A stretch of 64,000 nt of DNA from positions 62,001 to 126,000 of the forward strand of contig NZ_QNRT01000004.1 of the NCBI RefSeq assembly GCF_003315245.1, given 5' to 3'. The position numbers and the translations under genes are program-made. The notes below the pieces were generated by a model, which was not told where the DNA came from, did not search any database, and was given only the letters and a program-made list of their open reading frames with translations. Within the stretch, counting starts at the first letter, position 1, and each line of letters begins with the position of its first letter. The DNA is from Arenicella xantha (GTDB lineage Bacteria; Pseudomonadota; Gammaproteobacteria; Arenicellales; Arenicellaceae). Below are positions 48,709 to 58,973 of the stretch, in pieces.

Positions 48709-49866
48709 TTAATTTTTAATCGCAGAGAGAGCTGCGAGTAGCCCTTGAACATCTTCTTTATAACTCCAGGCATTTATCTTTGCTAGGCTGCCTTGCCCCA
48801 TATCGCGTAGGCGTTGAGGGTTCGCAATCGCCTGTGCTAATGCGGTTTCCAATGCCTGTTGGTTGTTCGCATCAATTACCCAGCCATTGTCACCATCTGC
48901 AACTAAATCGCGTGCTGCGCCGACCTCATCGGTGGTAATGATTGCTTTCGCAAAATTCATCACTTCATTAATAACTAGGCCAAATGGTTCGCGCTCGGAT
49001 GGAAGCACGAATACATCGCAAGCGGCCATAACCTCAGGTAGTTCTGTCTGGTTCTTAAAACCCAAAAGTTTGACTTGATGGCTTAAGTCTTGATTCTTGA
49101 TGATGGTTTCGATGTTGTCTCTATCGGCGCCGTCACCGACTAACCATAACTCCGCGTGCTGGCGAACTTCTGGCGCTAAATTGGCAAAGGCCTGAACTAG
49201 CATTGGGGCGTGTTTCCTAGGTATAAACTTAGATGCATAGAGAATGATGCATTTATCTTGCTGTTTTGATAGGTCCGCTGGCCGTGGAAAAGACTGGAAG
49301 AAATCGTTGTTTACGGCATAGGGTGAAAAGAACAGCTGTGAATCTAGGGCGCCGTAATGTTGATAGTAGTCGCGGTTGTCAGAGCTAACCCACATAAGTC
49401 CATGAGCGAGTTTAACCAGCTGGCGGACAAACACATCTTTTAGCAGCCCCTTTGGCGAGCTTGTCAGATTTGACTCTCCTCGAAACAATAAAGGTAGTTT
49501 GCGAGTTTTACAGAACCAGATGACATACATGAGAGCTAGGTTGTTGTAGCCATGAATCCAGACAGCATCCCATGTGGATTCAGTTAGAGCTCGTTTAACA
49601 CTCGCTATGCGAACGCTTGGGTTGGTGAGTGAGAATTCCCCAGGATTAGTCTTAGCGGGCAAAAATACGTGTTTGTATCCATCGGTGAGTGGAATATCCC
49701 ATTTTATTTGCGTATTAAACCCTTCATCATGATAGGCCTCGGTGGATTGACCACTCAAAAAATATACAGTTAAATCAATCTGTGGGTGCTCGGCGATCTC
49801 TCTCAATAATGGGGCTTGATATTGAATGGGGTGAGATACGAAGTAGGCGACGCGGTGCGGTTTCAT
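48709..49866 (-). CDS. Family 4 glycosyltransferase
   Basis: 385 residues, GT-B fold. It begins HRVAYFVSHPIQYQAPLL, typical of a GT4 subgroup in polysaccharide clusters, and carries the E-x7-E motif in LPSEREPFGLVINEVM. It would transfer a sugar to the growing repeat unit. It is separated from the next minus-strand gene by 244 bases, so it probably has its own promoter. Confidence 0.9.
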   Translation of the reverse strand: MKPHRVAYFVSHPIQYQAPLLREIAEHPQIDLTVYFLSGQSTEAYHDEGFNTQIKWDIPLTDGYKHVFLPAKTNPGEFSLTNPSVRIASVKRALTESTWDAVWIHGYNNLALMYVIWFCKTRKLPLLFRGESNLTSSPKGLLKDVFVRQLVKLAHGLMWVSSDNRDYYQHYGALDSQLFFSPYAVNNDFFQSFPRPADLSKQQDKCIILYASKFIPRKHAPMLVQAFANLAPEVRQHAELWLVGDGADRDNIETIIKNQDLSHQVKLLGFKNQTELPEVMAACDVFVLPSEREPFGLVINEVMNFAKAIITTDEVGAARDLVADGDNGWVIDANNQQALETALAQAIANPQRLRDMGQGSLAKINAWSYKEDVQGLLAALSAIKN

Positions 49867-50110
49867 GAAAATATCTTGTCTGGCATTTGCGTGAGATGAT
49901 AGTTGGTGGCTTTACTGCAAAATCTGCCGGCGAGTACTCTATTAACTGTAACTAGTGAGTGGGAATCTATTGTCCACCTTCTCGATGTGTACATTTTCCC
50001 ATGAAAGTGAACCTGTTGCGATCAAAATGGGCTATTGGGCCTAATGAATACTTCCTAAGAGTATTCGGTATCAACGCTATTTTTAGTTTAGCTCTCTGTG
50101 GGAAGTCCAA

Positions 50111-51076
50111 TCATCTCGATGCAAAAAGTCTTTTTATTGGAGACAATAAACGATAAACCACTCGAATTACTCTAGGCGGGGTGCGGTAGATACTCATTTG
50201 GAGGAGCGATTTCTTCTGGTGTCTGTCGCTAATTGTAGGTATCAACATATCAAGCTTTTGCAAGACGCATTGTTTATACAGAACCCACAAAAAGCCGTTA
50301 ACTTGATTTTCTAGCGCTAAATTATCTAAGCCTTTATCAATGCAAAGCTGATAAATCTTAAATATCGCTTTGATCTTATGCTCGACGTAACGAGTGGTGT
50401 TTTGAGTTTGGCCTATGCCATGTGGGGTTAGGATCCTTGAAAAACCTACTTGGGGAAGATGCAAGACATTGTCATTGGATTCCATTGACAACATCAGTCG
50501 AAAGAAATATTCAGACTCTTGCCAACAACCCAAGTCTTCGTCCCATCTTTCACCGCTCTCAGAGAGGAACGTACGTTTAAACATAGGCATATTGGTATTC
50601 AGGCCAAATGTAAATTCGTCGAACTGATTATTCACAATCGCGGACAAGTTACTATGAGCAGCCTCAAGTTTTAGGTTGCTATCGCCATTTAAGCAGCCAT
50701 CAGTGTAAACACAGCTAAGTCGTTCATCGGTTTGAAACGCATCAACGCTAATTGCTAGCTTGTCGTTCATTAAAAAATCATCGGCATCCAAAAACTGAAT
50801 ATATTTACCTGACGCTAGATCAAGGCCCAGATTTCTAGCCGAATTGCCTCCGAAATTGGCCTGGTGGCTTATTTTAATAAGAGGCTGATATCTATTTTGC
50901 AGCTCAGTCATTAACAGCGCGGTGTTATCTATAGATCCATCATTGACGATGATGATTTCAATATCTTTGCAGGCGTCTTCAAAAACGGATTCTACTGCGC
51001 GAGTTAGGGTTGCATCACAATTGTAAGCAGGAATAATAACGCTCACCATCACATGTGTCTCTTTTTCAATTGCCAT
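50111..51076 (-). CDS. Family 2 glycosyltransferase
   Basis: 321 residues. The GT-A core starts VSVIIPAYNCDATL; residues 1-9 may be an extension, since an internal ATG at 51049 (MVSVIIPAYN) gives a standard start. The DxD metal site is in QFLDADDFL. A mid-domain WQESEYFFRLML and a short C-terminal helical segment follow. Forms a pair with the methyltransferase-like gene 19 bases upstream. Confidence 0.88.
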   Translation of the reverse strand: MAIEKETHVMVSVIIPAYNCDATLTRAVESVFEDACKDIEIIIVNDGSIDNTALLMTELQNRYQPLIKISHQANFGGNSARNLGLDLASGKYIQFLDADDFLMNDKLAISVDAFQTDERLSCVYTDGCLNGDSNLKLEAAHSNLSAIVNNQFDEFTFGLNTNMPMFKRTFLSESGERWDEDLGCWQESEYFFRLMLSMESNDNVLHLPQVGFSRILTPHGIGQTQNTTRYVEHKIKAIFKIYQLCIDKGLDNLALENQVNGFLWVLYKQCVLQKLDMLIPTISDRHQKKSLLQMSIYRTPPRVIRVVYRLLSPIKRLFASR

Positions 51077-51095
51077 AGCGTGTGGACTGATTAAT

Positions 51096-51824
51096 TCATT
51101 GGCCTAGGAAGGTGATGTCTGCGTACTTTTTGTCGGTTCCTGAAATTTTGTAATCGAGCTGGTATTCCGAAGACCACTGCTCAAGAATTTTGGTCTCATC
51201 AGCGCGCTGACAGTCATCCAATAAAATCGTAGAGCCTTTTTGCAACTGCTTGTGCATTATCGGCAACAAACCATATCGACCTCCTTTGGTTGAGCCTGGG
51301 GGGCCATCACAAACAACCAAAGAGTAACTCCCATTGTCGAATTTTCTCTTGTCATACCAATCAAATTTTTGGTAGTTCGTTAGTGGAACATGAAGAACTT
51401 TACAATTAGTAAATCCAAAGTCACGGAGAACTGAGTCTAATCGTTCCGCCCATTGAGACACGTGTTCTAAAGCCAGTAGTTGAATTGAGGAGGATTGTGT
51501 CACCGCAGCCATCACTAGTGTGGTAATACCGGAGCCACATTCCAAGATATTTGAATTGCTCTTTAATGCCGCTGCAGCACAAGCTTGCAAATATCGACTG
51601 TCAGCCGACCAGTCAGGGTTCCCCCATCCATAGATTATGCGATCCATAAGCGCTCTCGAAGCATCGCTTTCCAAATTGATATAGTTTTCTGGAGTTTGAA
51701 TCAGTCTTTTTATATGAAATTTTAATACTGCCGAACGATGATATCCGCGAATATAGTCTTGAAGGTTCGATGGTAGTAGATTACTAAATAACCACTTGCT
51801 GATTAATTTCATAATACTTCGCAT
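51096..51824 (-). CDS. Class I methyltransferase-like protein
   Basis: 242 residues. The N-terminal half is helical and basic. The second half has a Rossmann methyltransferase core with motif I ILECGSGITT (about 94-103), an acidic position after strand 2 (LALEHVSQ) and a motif IV-like LVVCDGPPGS. It most likely methylates a sugar or a small substrate in the polysaccharide pathway. Part of the pair with the downstream GT2 gene. Confidence 0.75.
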   Translation of the reverse strand: MRSIMKLISKWLFSNLLPSNLQDYIRGYHRSAVLKFHIKRLIQTPENYINLESDASRALMDRIIYGWGNPDWSADSRYLQACAAAALKSNSNILECGSGITTLVMAAVTQSSSIQLLALEHVSQWAERLDSVLRDFGFTNCKVLHVPLTNYQKFDWYDKRKFDNGSYSLVVCDGPPGSTKGGRYGLLPIMHKQLQKGSTILLDDCQRADETKILEQWSSEYQLDYKISGTDKKYADITFLGQ

Positions 51825-51989
51825 TATGTTTATACGGATCTAAAGGATTGAAGTATATACCAAAAAATAATTCGTTATTTGGGCCAACGACTCGTTTCAG
51901 CCTGCTACCGAATCATGAGCGAGGTGCATGACAATGGCTTGTGTTGACGCTGGAATCCTCTCAATTTTCGACCTAGTGTTTGAGTTACT

Positions 51990-53126
51990 TTAGTGTTTTT
52001 TAAGGGCTAAGAAATGTTTTTCGAAAAAATGAAAACTGATCCAAGCGACCGAAGTGGATAAGCAAAGTTGCAGTGAGAAAAAACCAAAAGCAACCTGGTT
52101 TTGTGAAAGTAAAAAAGCACTGAGCCAGGGTACAAGACTGTCTTCAAGGTAGTCGTTAAATAGGAAATGGTAAATATAGATGCCGTAGCTGTACTTTGCT
52201 AAGAACGCCAGAATAGAAAACCTAAAAACACCGGTATATTCTTTTTTCTTAAGGGCCATAGTTAAAGCATAGGCAGAGACTATGCCAATGGTCGTTGGTA
52301 ATAATGCTCGGTGGAGATAAAAGTCAGTACCGTGTTTAAATATCGCGGAGCCTTGGCTTAACCAAATCATCCAAATTAGATAGCATGCTGACAACAGCGC
52401 CAGACACAAGAAGGCGGGTTGGCTTTTTAGCGGGTCACGGCGAGCGGCAACTAACGCACCTAAGAGCAAACCATCGCATCTGAATTGGCTAAACCCAAAA
52501 GTGATATCAGGTTCCGTGCCGGTGTATACAGCGTAAAAACGCCAAGTGATTACGCCAAGCCATGTTATCGCTAAAGTGGTTACGAGGCTCTTGCGGGAGC
52601 AATACATAACTAAAAGGGGAATCAGTACATAGAACTGCATTTCAAGAGCCAAGCTCCAAAAGTGACCTAGGTTTATATCCGCTGCGTAGAACGAAGCATT
52701 TAGGTCTAATATATTGTTGTTTATGTACAGCCAATATGGGTAGGTTTCGTGCAGGCGTGGCATTTCAGCCCCCGATATTGCGGGATAAGCGATTAGTACT
52801 AATGCCAAAGTCAAATAGTAGATTGGCATAATTCTCAGCAGTCTATTCCAGAAAAATACACTGACCGGACGACCGCGCTGTTTGATATCCAATAGCATGC
52901 TGCAGACCAGATAACCTGACAAAGCAAAGAATAAGTCCACTCCTGCCCATCCGATATTAGCGACCTTAAACACTAATGATGATAGTCCTAAGTTTGGATT
53001 GCTATTGGGAGTGCAGTGGTAGAGTAATACCAACATGATCGCTAAGCCGCGCAGGGTGTCGAGGCCGGCTATCCGAGTACGAGCATTAGATATTACGGTT
53101 TTATCGATGATCTGAACGGTGGGCAT
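51990..53126 (-). CDS. Acyltransferase family 3 membrane protein
   Basis: 378 residues with about ten membrane spans. The N-terminal GLDTLRGLAIMLVLLYHCTP has the conserved Arg and His of acyltransferase-3 (OafA-like) proteins. It probably adds an acetyl or other acyl group to the sugar on the periplasmic side. It has its own 183-base upstream gap. Confidence 0.92.
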   Translation of the reverse strand: MPTVQIIDKTVISNARTRIAGLDTLRGLAIMLVLLYHCTPNSNPNLGLSSLVFKVANIGWAGVDLFFALSGYLVCSMLLDIKQRGRPVSVFFWNRLLRIMPIYYLTLALVLIAYPAISGAEMPRLHETYPYWLYINNNILDLNASFYAADINLGHFWSLALEMQFYVLIPLLVMYCSRKSLVTTLAITWLGVITWRFYAVYTGTEPDITFGFSQFRCDGLLLGALVAARRDPLKSQPAFLCLALLSACYLIWMIWLSQGSAIFKHGTDFYLHRALLPTTIGIVSAYALTMALKKKEYTGVFRFSILAFLAKYSYGIYIYHFLFNDYLEDSLVPWLSAFLLSQNQVAFGFFSLQLCLSTSVAWISFHFFEKHFLALKKH

Positions 53127-53310
53127 GAGATATCTTGACTGATGAGATTTTGCTCCGGTTACAATAAGATTAGTCGAAATATTCGACAGATCGTTGACCG
53201 GTTTACGAGTAGTGTTAGCGCGCTATCAGTGTGCTTAATATGAATGTCTTCTTTCTTTGCTTGGGCAAAACTCTTCAAGGTTTTCGATTAAATAGGGCGA
53301 CTAGTAAATT

Positions 53311-54261
53311 CTAAAGTAGCTTTTTTGCTTGAAGATATAATATTTTCAGTATGGTTTTCCAGCGCGCTGGTTTTAGTTTAAACGATTTCACTAAGTATGA
53401 GAGGCTTGCCTCTGGGTTTGTGTCAAACAGGTTGGAACCTAAGTAATAGTAGTAGTCGGCCAGTGCGCTTGGTTTACTTTTTTGATCATCGGTCTGGGTG
53501 CGTTTTAGGTTTGATAATTGCTCTAATGCCGCACTGTCACTGAGCCCGCTGGCTCTTGCTACGATACAAGATTTTATAATTTCAGTGGTCGCTACTTGCT
53601 GGTCACGTTTTTGCGCGGAGATCGAATTTGCCTCGAGCGTCGCCTCATAATAGACGTGTTCTAGCGTTGTTACATCGCCTACCTCAATAAGCCGGGTCCA
53701 TAAATCGAGATCTTGTGCTACTTCAAATTGCGCACGATAGCCACCAACGTTGTTGTACGCAGCGCGAAGAAACATTGTACTGCCGTGGTGGGGAGGACCG
53801 TTTAGTGATTGATCGTCAGATAACATCAAGCCAGCCTGCAATTGATCTGGGCTTTGATCGTTGGTATATAGAAGTTCGCCTTTTGGGGTCGTGAATCGAG
53901 TTGACGTTGAGATCAACACCAGTCGACTATTAGATCTCATTGCCTCAAGTTGTGCCTTTAACCGACCGGGCAGAGAAATATCCCCCACGTCTTGTCGCGC
54001 GATATACTCTCCCTTAGCGGCTCTGCATCCATTAATTAATGCTTTCGTTATTCCTTGATTGGATTGATTAATTACTTTTATTCGAGAGTCTTTCGCCATA
54101 TAGAGGTTAATAATTTCCTCGCTCTCGTCAGTTGAACCATCGTTGATAATAATGAATTCGAACAAGACTCCTTTCTGACTTAAAATGCTTTCGATTGAGC
54201 TAGCTAATACTTTGCTGCCGTTATACACAGGCATAACGACTGAGATGATTGGCCGATTCAT
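53311..54261 (-). CDS. Family 2 glycosyltransferase
   Basis: 316 residues. GT-A core with ISVVMPVYNGSKVL and IINDGSTDES. The motif that usually reads DADD is QDVGDIS here, so the middle Asp is replaced by Gly; this variant occurs in other GT2 proteins and need not abolish activity. The start overlaps the previous gene by four bases (54258-54261). The last 80 residues are helical. Last gene of the wzm-wzt operon. Confidence 0.87.
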   Translation of the reverse strand: MNRPIISVVMPVYNGSKVLASSIESILSQKGVLFEFIIINDGSTDESEEIINLYMAKDSRIKVINQSNQGITKALINGCRAAKGEYIARQDVGDISLPGRLKAQLEAMRSNSRLVLISTSTRFTTPKGELLYTNDQSPDQLQAGLMLSDDQSLNGPPHHGSTMFLRAAYNNVGGYRAQFEVAQDLDLWTRLIEVGDVTTLEHVYYEATLEANSISAQKRDQQVATTEIIKSCIVARASGLSDSAALEQLSNLKRTQTDDQKSKPSALADYYYYLGSNLFDTNPEASLSYLVKSFKLKPARWKTILKILYLQAKKLL

Positions 54262-55235
54262 TTTCTTAATTTATCAATTTGTTCAGACAGCTTTCCCATG
54301 GCTTGCCAGCCTATGAGTTGCGCACCTAGTTTATAGAGGGTCATTCCAAGTACGCTAATGTTGCGACTCTTTAAATGGGGTTGGACTAAATTGAAAAGGT
54401 CTCTAGATTCATCTGCTAGGCCGGCTGCGCCAGCTTGGCGCGACAGCAAAAAGCTGTATTTGAGTTGCGTTACGAACTCGCTTGATTCAGTGGCAGGAGG
54501 GGCGTTAAGTGATTGTCCAATAATTGCCATTCTGGCATTAACTCTGGATTTCAACTTCTGTTGGTCCCGCGCGCCATCATGACTTAATCTGGCCTCTTGG
54601 TGTTCCATTTGTACTGATAGAATATCTGGAACGTACGCCAAGCCAGTAGAATTAAATCCGATGCGGCAATCGTACTCCCAATCTTCTTCATTGATCCAGG
54701 TATGCCAAGGCCCCGCTAATTCTACTACTCTGCGAGTATATAGAGGCGTCGATGTATCCCACCACCGACTGGCCAACATGGCGGGAATGATTTGATCTAT
54801 TTTCTCACCAGTTCGCTTCCAAGGTGTGACTACTGAACCGTCAAGACGTTGGAGGCTGGTTTGGCAATAGCAGACGTCGCATTTTGGGTTTTGGTTTAAC
54901 TTGCCTACTTGCTTAGTAAATTTTTCCGGCAACAAGATGTCGTCACTATCAAGGTATTGCACGAATTCGCCGGTAGCATTTAAACGGCCGGCTTCGCGTG
55001 CCGCCCCGGGGCCTGAATTTTCAATGCTGAGCACTCGAATTGCACTGTGCTCGTGCCGTAGAGCATTAGCAACGCTTAACGTGTTGTCAGTGGATCCATC
55101 GTCGACAATGATGATTTCGATTGATTTATAGGTTTGACTTAAGACACTTTCGACCGCTCGACGAAGCATCTCTGGGCGATTAAACACAGGAATAATGGTG
55201 CTCACCACTCCGGAGTTCACATTAACGGTCATCAT
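54258..55235 (-). CDS. Family 2 glycosyltransferase
   Basis: 325 residues with GT-A motifs VSTIIPVFNRPEML, VDDGSTDNT and the metal site QYLDSDDILL. The ED of the NEEDWEYDCR block (about 180) is the catalytic-base region. Overlaps the upstream gene by 14 bases and the downstream one by four, so it is tightly coupled. Confidence 0.9.
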   Translation of the reverse strand: MMTVNVNSGVVSTIIPVFNRPEMLRRAVESVLSQTYKSIEIIIVDDGSTDNTLSVANALRHEHSAIRVLSIENSGPGAAREAGRLNATGEFVQYLDSDDILLPEKFTKQVGKLNQNPKCDVCYCQTSLQRLDGSVVTPWKRTGEKIDQIIPAMLASRWWDTSTPLYTRRVVELAGPWHTWINEEDWEYDCRIGFNSTGLAYVPDILSVQMEHQEARLSHDGARDQQKLKSRVNARMAIIGQSLNAPPATESSEFVTQLKYSFLLSRQAGAAGLADESRDLFNLVQPHLKSRNISVLGMTLYKLGAQLIGWQAMGKLSEQIDKLRK

Positions 55236-56262
55236 ATTTAGCGTTTGCCTGTTTAAGCTTCTTTACTCGTTCCAGTGCCGGTTGTTTCGAAAGTTCGTGG
55301 TGCAAGTGTTTTGTGAGCGTTGGATCAGTGTCTTGTTTTTCCGGTTGTGGAGCATGCCACAGATGTAAGATTGGTAGATACGTATAGGGCCAAACCCTTT
55401 GCGTTTGGGCTCGCTCCCAAAACTCATTATCTTCTCCTCCCCAGCCGAGAAAGCGTTCATCAAAGCCTCCAATGTTATTGAAGCCACGTTTCGATGCGCC
55501 AACTGAACCTCCACCTTCTAGGTTTTGCATTATTGAGTCAAAACCCAGCGTTGGCAAAACATCTTCCTGCGCCAAAATAGCATTGGTGCTGATCTGGTCA
55601 AAGTAGAAAACAAATCGCTTTAAATTTATAAAGTCATAGCCTTGCTGTAGTCGAGACAGGATCTCATAGGCGTAACAACGTGGCACCAACATGTCATTGT
55701 CATGAAAAATAAGGGCCTCGGCTCTGGCATGAGTCGCTCCAACGTTAAAGCCCCATGACCGAGAATACGGGGTGGAGTCGTCGGTCGGAATAATATGTAC
55801 GTAACGTACCCATTTGGGTAGGTGGTTTTTAATGCGTGGCACTGAATCTTGTTCTACTACAATACACTCGCAAGCGCAGCCTGTTTGGGCGGAGACTGAA
55901 TCGAGCGTTTTGAGCAGTAAGGGTAATCGCTCCATCCCGCGATGACCAATGATAAAGCTAACTTCTGGCTGGCCTGAGTGCGGTTGTGTTGCTGGCGCTA
56001 GATCGATTCTATGTGAGCGCATGGCAAACTTGTATAACAGGGCGCCAAACCTTGGAAACACCGAAGGGAGATAAAGGTCTGATGTCCACTGTCCCTCGCA
56101 TGCAACTCCGGAGGACTGGTCATGTCGTATTAGTTTCTGGTGTCTGTCTCTTATTTCGATCCAAGCAGGCGTGCCAAACAAAAGTTGACGAGCAAAGCTG
56201 CATATATATATCGGTACGTCCCAAAACAAGGCTCCTAATTTTTGTCGAACGCTGGTGGTCAT
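55222..56262 (-). CDS. Glycosyltransferase with galactosyltransferase-type C-terminal domain
   Basis: 346 residues. Residues 1-100 are not part of a standard GT core. The GT-A segment starts EVSFIIGHRGMERL, with metal motif FHDNDMLVP and the C-terminal GFDERFLGWGGEDNEFWERA block of the Glyco_transf_7C family (beta-1,4-galactosyltransferase-like). The gene begins one base after the stop of the upstream GT4 gene. Substrate unknown. Confidence 0.87.
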   Translation of the reverse strand: MTTSVRQKLGALFWDVPIYICSFARQLLFGTPAWIEIRDRHQKLIRHDQSSGVACEGQWTSDLYLPSVFPRFGALLYKFAMRSHRIDLAPATQPHSGQPEVSFIIGHRGMERLPLLLKTLDSVSAQTGCACECIVVEQDSVPRIKNHLPKWVRYVHIIPTDDSTPYSRSWGFNVGATHARAEALIFHDNDMLVPRCYAYEILSRLQQGYDFINLKRFVFYFDQISTNAILAQEDVLPTLGFDSIMQNLEGGGSVGASKRGFNNIGGFDERFLGWGGEDNEFWERAQTQRVWPYTYLPILHLWHAPQPEKQDTDPTLTKHLHHELSKQPALERVKKLKQANAKYDDR

Positions 56263-56263
56263 A

Positions 56264-57598
56264 TTATTTATTGCCCTGATCTATATAGGCATGTAATGAT
56301 GTCGATTGGCTATCGACCTTGCTATGACTGTGTGGCCACTCTCCGCCAGAATCTGTGTGTTTGAACCTAATTCCTAATCGTCGTTTGATGCCATCTAATA
56401 AACGCAAGCCGGACTGGCCGAATAGTTTATCTATCGTGGTTGATAATCTGCCAGAGTCGGTGTGGGAGGCAGGGAGCTGGTGGTAATGTTTGGGCTCAAA
56501 TTCCATAGCGTAGTTAATCTGTTCAGCCCAAGCAGAAATTGAACTATATAATGAATATTTTGTATCGACTAGAGTTTGTGAGTTTTGCGCTAATTTCGCT
56601 CGGAGCACTGCGCTGCTTGCTTGTTGAAGCTTAGCGACTGCTGTGGCAGTGTCGCCAATTTCAAATATTAAGCAGTTTTCACCATCAATAAGACTACGCT
56701 CCTCGGCGCAACCAATGTATTGGCTGGTGACTAGAGTGAGACCATGCTGAAAAGCCTCCCACGCGACGATCGGGCCGGTTTCCCAGTATGAGGTTAAAAG
56801 TAAGACATCGGATTTCGCATAGATCTGTTCTCGCAATGCGTCGCTGTCTAAAGTACCGAAATACGTTATGTTTGAATCGTCGTTTTGCTCAACAACCCAT
56901 TTTTCAATATCTTGCCTTTTACTCCCGTCGCCAGCGATCAAAATCTCAACGTTGTCGATCGTTTTGCGAACATTGGTGAAAATATCGATTAAGTCATCAA
57001 TGCGCTTCTGGTCTTCATCTAACCGGCCTACATAGGCTATGGTAAATTTAGATGCGTGAGTTGGTCTAGTATAAGACGGAGGGGCTGCCGCTACTCCATA
57101 TGGGGCATAGAGTACTCGTTGTTTGCCTATTTGGGTGTTTCGGCAGACAAGTTCCTGCGTGAGCTTGTTAGTGGTAATAACCGCATCAATAACATGATGA
57201 TACTGTTGGATGTCATCGATTAACCCTGGGTGAATGCCGTGGATTGACGTAATCACCTTAGTTTTAATATCTGAATGAGTGCGTCTGAGATTGTTAATCG
57301 CGCGATAAACATCGGCTATATTAACGACGATAATTGCGTCGGGTTGCAATCGAACTATTAGTCGTTCTAATGCAAACGTTCTCCCGATAGACGATCCAGT
57401 TGGGTTGTCAATTGTGTGGCTATTTTCAAATGGATGAATTTTTAGGTATTCATCGACGTCATGCAGGTCGCCACTTGTTAACGCAATGCCGGCATCGAGG
57501 CCATGCTCCTGTAGTCCCGGTACTATGTAGTCTAACCAAGTCTGAACGCCTCCCAAGGGGTAAGCGGAGGGTGCGATAAATAGAACAGAACGAGTCAT
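56264..57598 (-). CDS. Family 4 glycosyltransferase
   Basis: 444 residues. GT-B fold with SAYPLGGVQTWLDY at the N-terminus, FTIAYVGRLDEDQKRIDDL in the linker to the donor half, and E-rich motif TSYWETGPIVAWEAFQHG. A low-complexity C-terminal tail (from about 385) is rich in Ser and His. Coupled to the tiny open frame upstream by an ATGA overlap. Confidence 0.9.
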   Translation of the reverse strand: MTRSVLFIAPSAYPLGGVQTWLDYIVPGLQEHGLDAGIALTSGDLHDVDEYLKIHPFENSHTIDNPTGSSIGRTFALERLIVRLQPDAIIVVNIADVYRAINNLRRTHSDIKTKVITSIHGIHPGLIDDIQQYHHVIDAVITTNKLTQELVCRNTQIGKQRVLYAPYGVAAAPPSYTRPTHASKFTIAYVGRLDEDQKRIDDLIDIFTNVRKTIDNVEILIAGDGSKRQDIEKWVVEQNDDSNITYFGTLDSDALREQIYAKSDVLLLTSYWETGPIVAWEAFQHGLTLVTSQYIGCAEERSLIDGENCLIFEIGDTATAVAKLQQASSAVLRAKLAQNSQTLVDTKYSLYSSISAWAEQINYAMEFEPKHYHQLPASHTDSGRLSTTIDKLFGQSGLRLLDGIKRRLGIRFKHTDSGGEWPHSHSKVDSQSTSLHAYIDQGNK

Positions 57599-57726
57599 GC
57601 CGGTAACGACTCGCTTAAGAACTTCGACGTTTCACTGGGGCGTGTGATATCTATTTGCAGGAGTTCTCGAGGTCTAAGTGCGGGCTCTATGTGACATAAT
57701 GAGGTTGATAGTTCGGAAGCATTCAT
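57595..57726 (-). CDS. Possible small coupled gene or gene remnant
   Basis: A 43-codon frame fills the space between the wzt-like stop (57741) and the GT4 start (57598), beginning with ATG at 57726. It overlaps the GT4 start by ATGA, an arrangement typical of real coupled genes. The product has an acidic-amphipathic look with no family I recognise, and no ribosome site is visible. It may be the 3' remnant of a lost gene. Confidence 0.25.
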   Translation of the reverse strand: MNASELSTSLCHIEPALRPRELLQIDITRPSETSKFLSESLPA

Positions 57727-57740
57727 ATGTAATAAATATG

Positions 57741-58973
57741 CTACGAAAGTAGTCGCCATTTTAACACTGGTGCGATTATTCCTGCACGCGCACTGTTGAT
57801 TACGCAATGTTCTGGAGAAATAGTCACTTCTAAGTTTACTTCTTCTTGGCGTGTTTTATTGAGTGAGTGAATATATCGCACGAATATCGTTGCTGTGTAC
57901 TTGCCCGGCTTTAGTATATTTGCTTGGATTTCACAGGATAAGGTTTTAGATGTGCTCTTCTCTGAGGGAACTTCCTTTAGGGAATCTTGATCCCAAGAAG
58001 TAAAAAGGATATTCCCAAAATCATCGGTGAAACGCACTGCGGTGGTCATTCCAGGTTGGTCAATATTCTCTAATGAAATTTGGATGGTCGTAGGTTCATC
58101 AAATTGGAGTATCTCGGACGGTTCTCCGTGTTGATTTTTTATTAGGATTTCTTTTACATATTTGCAGTTATTGTCTTTGTCCAGCCAGTGAGCAGACCCG
58201 AGCCGTTCGGCAGATAGGTATTTGCCAATCGCGGTTTCCGGTGCACCATCGTACTTTATCTTGCCATCTTCTATGTAGATAATCCGCGAGCACAGGCTTT
58301 TAACGGAAGCCATATTATGGCTAACAAAAAACACGGTTCTACCGTCGGTTGATGAGTCTTTAAGTTTGCCCAAGCACTTCTGCTGAAAAGCGAGATCGCC
58401 TACAGCTAAAACTTCATCGATAATCAGTATGTCTGGGGCTAGGTGTGCCGCTACCGAAAATGCCAGTCGAACATACATTCCACTCGAATAGCGTTTTACC
58501 GGTGTGTCTAGAAATTTTTTAACTTCCGCAAACTCGATGATATCTTCCATGCGGTCGGAAATTTCGCGCCTCGTTAATCCAAGTATTGCACCGTTCAAAT
58601 AAATATTCTCTCGACCAGTTAGTTCTGGGTGAAACCCAGTGCCGACCTCGAGTAGGCTTGCTAGTCGTCCTTGGTAACGGATCTGGCCTTCGGTTGGTGC
58701 CGTTATTCGACTCATTAACTTGAGTAGCGTGCTTTTGCCGGCACCATTTCCGCCAATTATCCCAACAACTTCACCGGGTTTGACTGAAAACGAAATGTCC
58801 TTCAATGCCCAGAATCTCTCTTGTGAGTCATCGGTGCCTTTGAGGCGTTTAATCCTTCTAAGCGGGTTTCGAATCGCGCCCAGCAGCATTTCCCTGAAGC
58901 TTTGGTCAACGACGACCTCACTGCCAAGTAAATATTGTTTGGATATACCTTCAACTTGAACAGCGTACTTCAT
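57741..58973 (-). CDS. Wzt-like polysaccharide ABC transporter ATPase
   Basis: 410 residues. Walker A IIGGNGAGKST, signature YSSGMYVRL and Walker B ILIIDEVLAVGD mark the ABC2 polysaccharide-export (Wzt/TagH) subfamily. A C-terminal beta-domain (about 255-410), of the kind that recognises the polymer's terminal modification in Wzt, is present. It partners with the permease (overlapping start by four bases). Confidence 0.95.
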   Translation of the reverse strand: MKYAVQVEGISKQYLLGSEVVVDQSFREMLLGAIRNPLRRIKRLKGTDDSQERFWALKDISFSVKPGEVVGIIGGNGAGKSTLLKLMSRITAPTEGQIRYQGRLASLLEVGTGFHPELTGRENIYLNGAILGLTRREISDRMEDIIEFAEVKKFLDTPVKRYSSGMYVRLAFSVAAHLAPDILIIDEVLAVGDLAFQQKCLGKLKDSSTDGRTVFFVSHNMASVKSLCSRIIYIEDGKIKYDGAPETAIGKYLSAERLGSAHWLDKDNNCKYVKEILIKNQHGEPSEILQFDEPTTIQISLENIDQPGMTTAVRFTDDFGNILFTSWDQDSLKEVPSEKSTSKTLSCEIQANILKPGKYTATIFVRYIHSLNKTRQEEVNLEVTISPEHCVINSARAGIIAPVLKWRLLS

